Source: Voacanga thouarsii (taxonomy: Eukaryota > Streptophyta > Magnoliopsida > Gentianales > Apocynaceae). From it: a stretch of DNA of 64,000 nucleotides. A program made the position numbers and the translations under genes. Within the stretch, counting starts at the first letter, position 1; the number at the start of each line of letters is the position of its first letter. The DNA lies in contig JANUWF010001783.1 of the NCBI GenBank assembly GCA_026120185.1, positions 4,929,001-4,993,000 of the forward strand, written 5' to 3'. The notes under the pieces were generated by a model that made no database searches, had not been told where the DNA came from, and saw only the letters and a list, made by a program, of their open reading frames with translations. Below are positions 61,314-64,000 of the stretch, in pieces.

Positions 61314-62626
61314 AAAACTTGATGTGTCCGGACTTGGGTATAAAAATCATACAAAACAAAGCACATTCCCATTCAAGTTTAAATTAAAACGTTAAACCCA
61401 AATCACACATATGAGCAAACGTATTCATCATTAACTGAGCATAGGGTTAAAACGAGTGTCGATCCTCAAGGAACAAGTAGACATTAATTACCATTCTTTC
61501 ATTTTTTAATCGACTCGATAAAGTGAAAAATCAATAAAAAGGAAAATTAAAAAGAAAATAAAAATATGTATATGTTAAGGATGTAGATTTATGTAACTCA
61601 AGCCATTATTTAGACAATCTTGATCTTAAAAAACTTAACCATTATCATAACCAATCATTCTCTTGGCATCATGAAGGATGAAGGTAGACTCACTTTGATG
61701 GTCAATCCATGAAATCACTATCTTCTAGATAAATTAGAATCACTTGGTCCGTCTCAACTAATTCATCCAAAAGATGCATTAAATACAATTCTTAATTAAA
61801 TTCCCTTGGTCTCGGTGAATTTAGAACATGAAATTAATCAATGAACACTTGGTCTCGGAAAACATCAACTAACCTTCAATTACCAATTTTTAAACAATCA
61901 ACCCCCTTTGGTCCAGCAAGTCAATTGCCAACAGAATATGAAATTAATAAATCGAAACACCCATCAACCCCCTTTGGTCCAGCAAGTCAATGGATAGAAT
62001 CAACTAACTAATCTCGTAATAGCCATAAGTAATTGAATACCAAGAATAATAACCAATTAATCAAAAGATCAAATAACTCTAGAAATCATGAATATCTAAA
62101 ACAATGTTGAATTACAATAAAATAATTAATATATCATCATTCAAGAAAAAGAAAATAAAGTAGAAGAAAGAACTCATAGACAAGCCTCATTCTTCTTCCT
62201 TTGAAGACCTTCTTGCACAACCCTCCTTACTCTTTATTTCTCCCGGAAAAATATTGGTGTTGCACTTTAAAATATGTCTAAGTCCCTACATTGTGCATGC
62301 CCCCCCCCCTTTTCTTGGGTAAATTGGCCTTCATTTATAGGCCTACAAAGCTCCTAAAAGAATCCTAATAAAGAAGAAGTAATTACCTAAAAATAGTCCA
62401 AAACCAAAAAGGAATAATAAAAACTAAATAAAACCTAAAGAATTCCACTGCCTTGACTTTGGCCGTGAGATTGAATTGGAGAATTTGGAAATCAAGTTGA
62501 ATTCAATTTGGACTTTGCTTTTGTCTTCTTGTGCTGAAACTACAATTCTTGTTGAATTTGGAAGTGTTGAAGTCTGCTGCCAATTTGAAGCCACCGAAAA
62601 TCTGAAGCCTTATTCTTGTAGTAATT

Positions 62627-62883
62627 GGCTCAATTGAGCCACAACTCAAGCCACCTAATTTGCTGAGCCGTTCTTTGTTATGTCGGCTAAATTGAGCCGA
62701 AATCCTTTTCTTTGTTACATTGGCTCAATTGAGCCGCTAAAGCTATTTCTTTCCTTCTTGCATTGCTTGTTTCGGCTGCTTCTTTTGCTACCCACCATTG
62801 TTAACTTCTCCCTTGCACCTGGGCCCACCGAAATTGTTTATTTGCTGCAATTGTACTTTTCTTGTTGTTGGCTCAAGTGAGCC
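62627..62883. repeat. Palindrome array in LARD2 5' LTR
   Basis: Four boxes matching those at 57809-58065: 62627-62640, 62684-62699, 62722-62735 and 62870-62883. Confidence 0.85.
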
Positions 62884-62975
62884 ACGAAGCTAATTGCTTC
62901 CTTTTCCTTTACAATTTCCAATTGCTTTCCACTGTTTCTTCAATTTCTTTCCATTCCTCTGTTTTTCCAGTAGCT

Positions 62976-62989
62976 AACCGGCGCCGGTT
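62976..62989. repeat. Perfect 14-bp GC palindrome in LARD2 5' LTR
   Basis: AACCGGCGCCGGTT, followed by CAAGCCGGCACC. The matching place in the 3' LTR (58159) has lost it. Confidence 0.85.
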
Positions 62990-63186
62990 CCTCTTCTCAA
63001 GCCGGCACCACCTCTGTTCTGTTTTGTGACGATTTTTGTCTTATTTTATCTTTAAAATCTAAAATAATGCACAAAATACCTTTTCAAGGGTAAAATCTCA
63101 AATATAAAGGAATATGACTAGTTATTTGACAAAATAATATCAAATAATTAGAAAAAAAAATGACTAATTTAGGCCCTATCAATACC

Positions 63187-64000
63187 TTGTGGAGGAGGTT
63201 TCTACATTTTACAGTAATTATTTTCAACAAGATGTTTTGACAAAGTCTAGAAGACCTAGGCCAAATGATGTTAGTAGTCAAATGGAGAGTACCCTGGAAT
63301 TCTCAACTTTTGACTCTCCTGGACGTCTCAATGTGCATCCAACTGAGCAATTTTTGGAGGAACGAGCATACAATGCTGCAACTTTATATGTCTTGTTGAA
63401 TTGTGATGAAGTGCAACCATATCTAGAGTAAGTATCTTTCCTATCAAATATACTGCTATCATTCTTAATAAGATTTATTTTTTATGAGTACTATTTTTAA
63501 AAATTTTATTAACTAACGATTAATACTTGTATATTGTAGTATATTTATAGGGCAGATACAAAGCCATAGGATTAACGAAGATGGAGAGACTCATTTGATT
63601 GATGAAGAATTTGTAGACTGGTTTAAAAAATAGGTACATAATTATATCTTTATATATGATTATATATATATATATATATATATATATCTATATTCTTAGT
63701 TCTAACCATTTTATCTGTATTGTAGATGAATGATCCAAGGAATAATGTACAGGACGAGATTATTAAAAGTATTTCATGGTGCCCATTGAGAAAAGTGAAA
63801 ACTTATCCAATGTTATTTCTAAATGGGTATAATTTTCATACCTTAGAATATTCAATTGGGAAGTCAATTACAAATATTGGTGCGTGTGTCTATGTGTGTG
63901 AATGGAATCAATTTTGGAGACTCACTTAGTGACTTTTATGGCATTCTTCGAGAAGTTGTGGTGTTGCAATATGTTGGATAGCCACATCTAATCACATATT
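63187..64000 (+). pseudogene. CACTA TNP2-gene, downstream part
   Basis: The CACTA frame resumes. AYL before LARD2 continues as VEEVSTFYSNYF (from about 63189) and runs to CDEVQPYLE near 63430. A GTAAGT donor (63428) and a TTGTAG acceptor (63538) mark an intron. A short exon ends WFKK near 63630, followed by a second intron to about 63725. The DUF4216-like exon has VKTYPMLFLNGYNFHT and IGACV. A frameshift near 63880 precedes DFYGILREVVVLQY. The gene runs off the window. Together with 54085-56482 it shows the usual CACTA order: TNP2, DUF4218, DUF4216. Confidence 0.78.
63660..63687. repeat. TA microsatellite in CACTA intron
   Basis: Alternating TA run inside the second intron of the downstream CACTA part. 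Confidence 0.85.

Larger units (their letters stand above)
56483..63181 (-). mobile_element. LARD2: non-autonomous Tat/Athila-type LTR element
   Basis: Minus strand. On the plus strand the LTRs start TGATGTGTCCGG and end CCCTATCA. The left (3') LTR is 56483-58348 (1866 bp) and the right (5') LTR is 61320-63181 (1862 bp). The purine tract is at 58349-58364 and the primer site at 61296-61313. Flanks ATACT (56478-56482) and ATACC (63182-63186) form a 5-bp duplication with one change, inside the CACTA reading frame. The LTRs are very similar by eye, so insertion was fairly recent. Internal length is about 3 kb, with no gag or pol. Confidence 0.88.
61320..63181 (-). mobile_element. LARD2 5' LTR
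   Basis: 1862 bp. It carries the palindromes GGCTCAATTGAGCC (62627-62640, 62722-62735) and AACCGGCGCCGGTT (62976-62989). TATA-like TATAAATG on the element strand is at 62332-62339. Confidence 0.88.

Overview
The window is AT-rich intergenic DNA from a plant nuclear genome, most likely a dicot with a large, repeat-rich genome. Almost every stretch that can be explained is a transposable element: Ty1/Copia, Ty3/Gypsy of the Athila and Tekay/Del types, large non-autonomous LTR elements of the Tat/Athila kind (called LARD1-3 here), and CACTA DNA transposons. I see no host gene, tRNA gene, rRNA or CRISPR array. All coding sequence is decayed transposon protein carrying stops, frameshifts and lost catalytic residues.

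Layout. 1-4229: a Tekay/Del-type LTR on the minus strand, split by a Copia solo LTR (129-2122, perfect 5-bp target duplication ACTTA). 4230-6364: polypurine tract and 3' LTR of a plus-strand Copia element whose body lies outside the window or beyond the Tekay insertion. 6365-12588: 3' half of an Athila-like Gypsy element (integrase remnant, long 3' non-coding part, 3' LTR), carrying a non-autonomous CACTA element at 7948-9710. 12589-13096 and 49608-49717: two halves of one CACTA transposase (TNP2) fragment, split by LARD1 (13097-49602, perfect duplication GTACT). LARD1's left LTR is split in turn by a 30.7-kb Copia cluster (14161-44875, perfect duplication GATTT). The cluster holds four full or partial LTRs and two internal regions. 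It is itself invaded by a minus-strand Tekay-type Gypsy element with 4.4-kb LTRs (15080-25645) and by minus-strand LARD3 (33447-38681).

49718-about 53700: another Gypsy LTR fragment split by a minus-strand Copia solo LTR (51487-53260). 54085-64000: a second CACTA transposase gene with recognisable domains and introns, split within a codon-level context by minus-strand LARD2 (56483-63181).

Nesting order and LTR similarity by eye agree. The CACTA fragments are oldest, followed by Athila and LARD1, then the Copia cluster. LARD3, LARD2 and especially the Gypsy at 15080 are youngest. The most unusual structures are the two-body, four-LTR Copia cluster with a single target duplication, a variable hairpin segment in the Copia leader, and palindrome arrays in the U3 of the LARD LTRs. 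None of these amounts to a demonstrated new system. Identities and family names come from reading motifs by eye.
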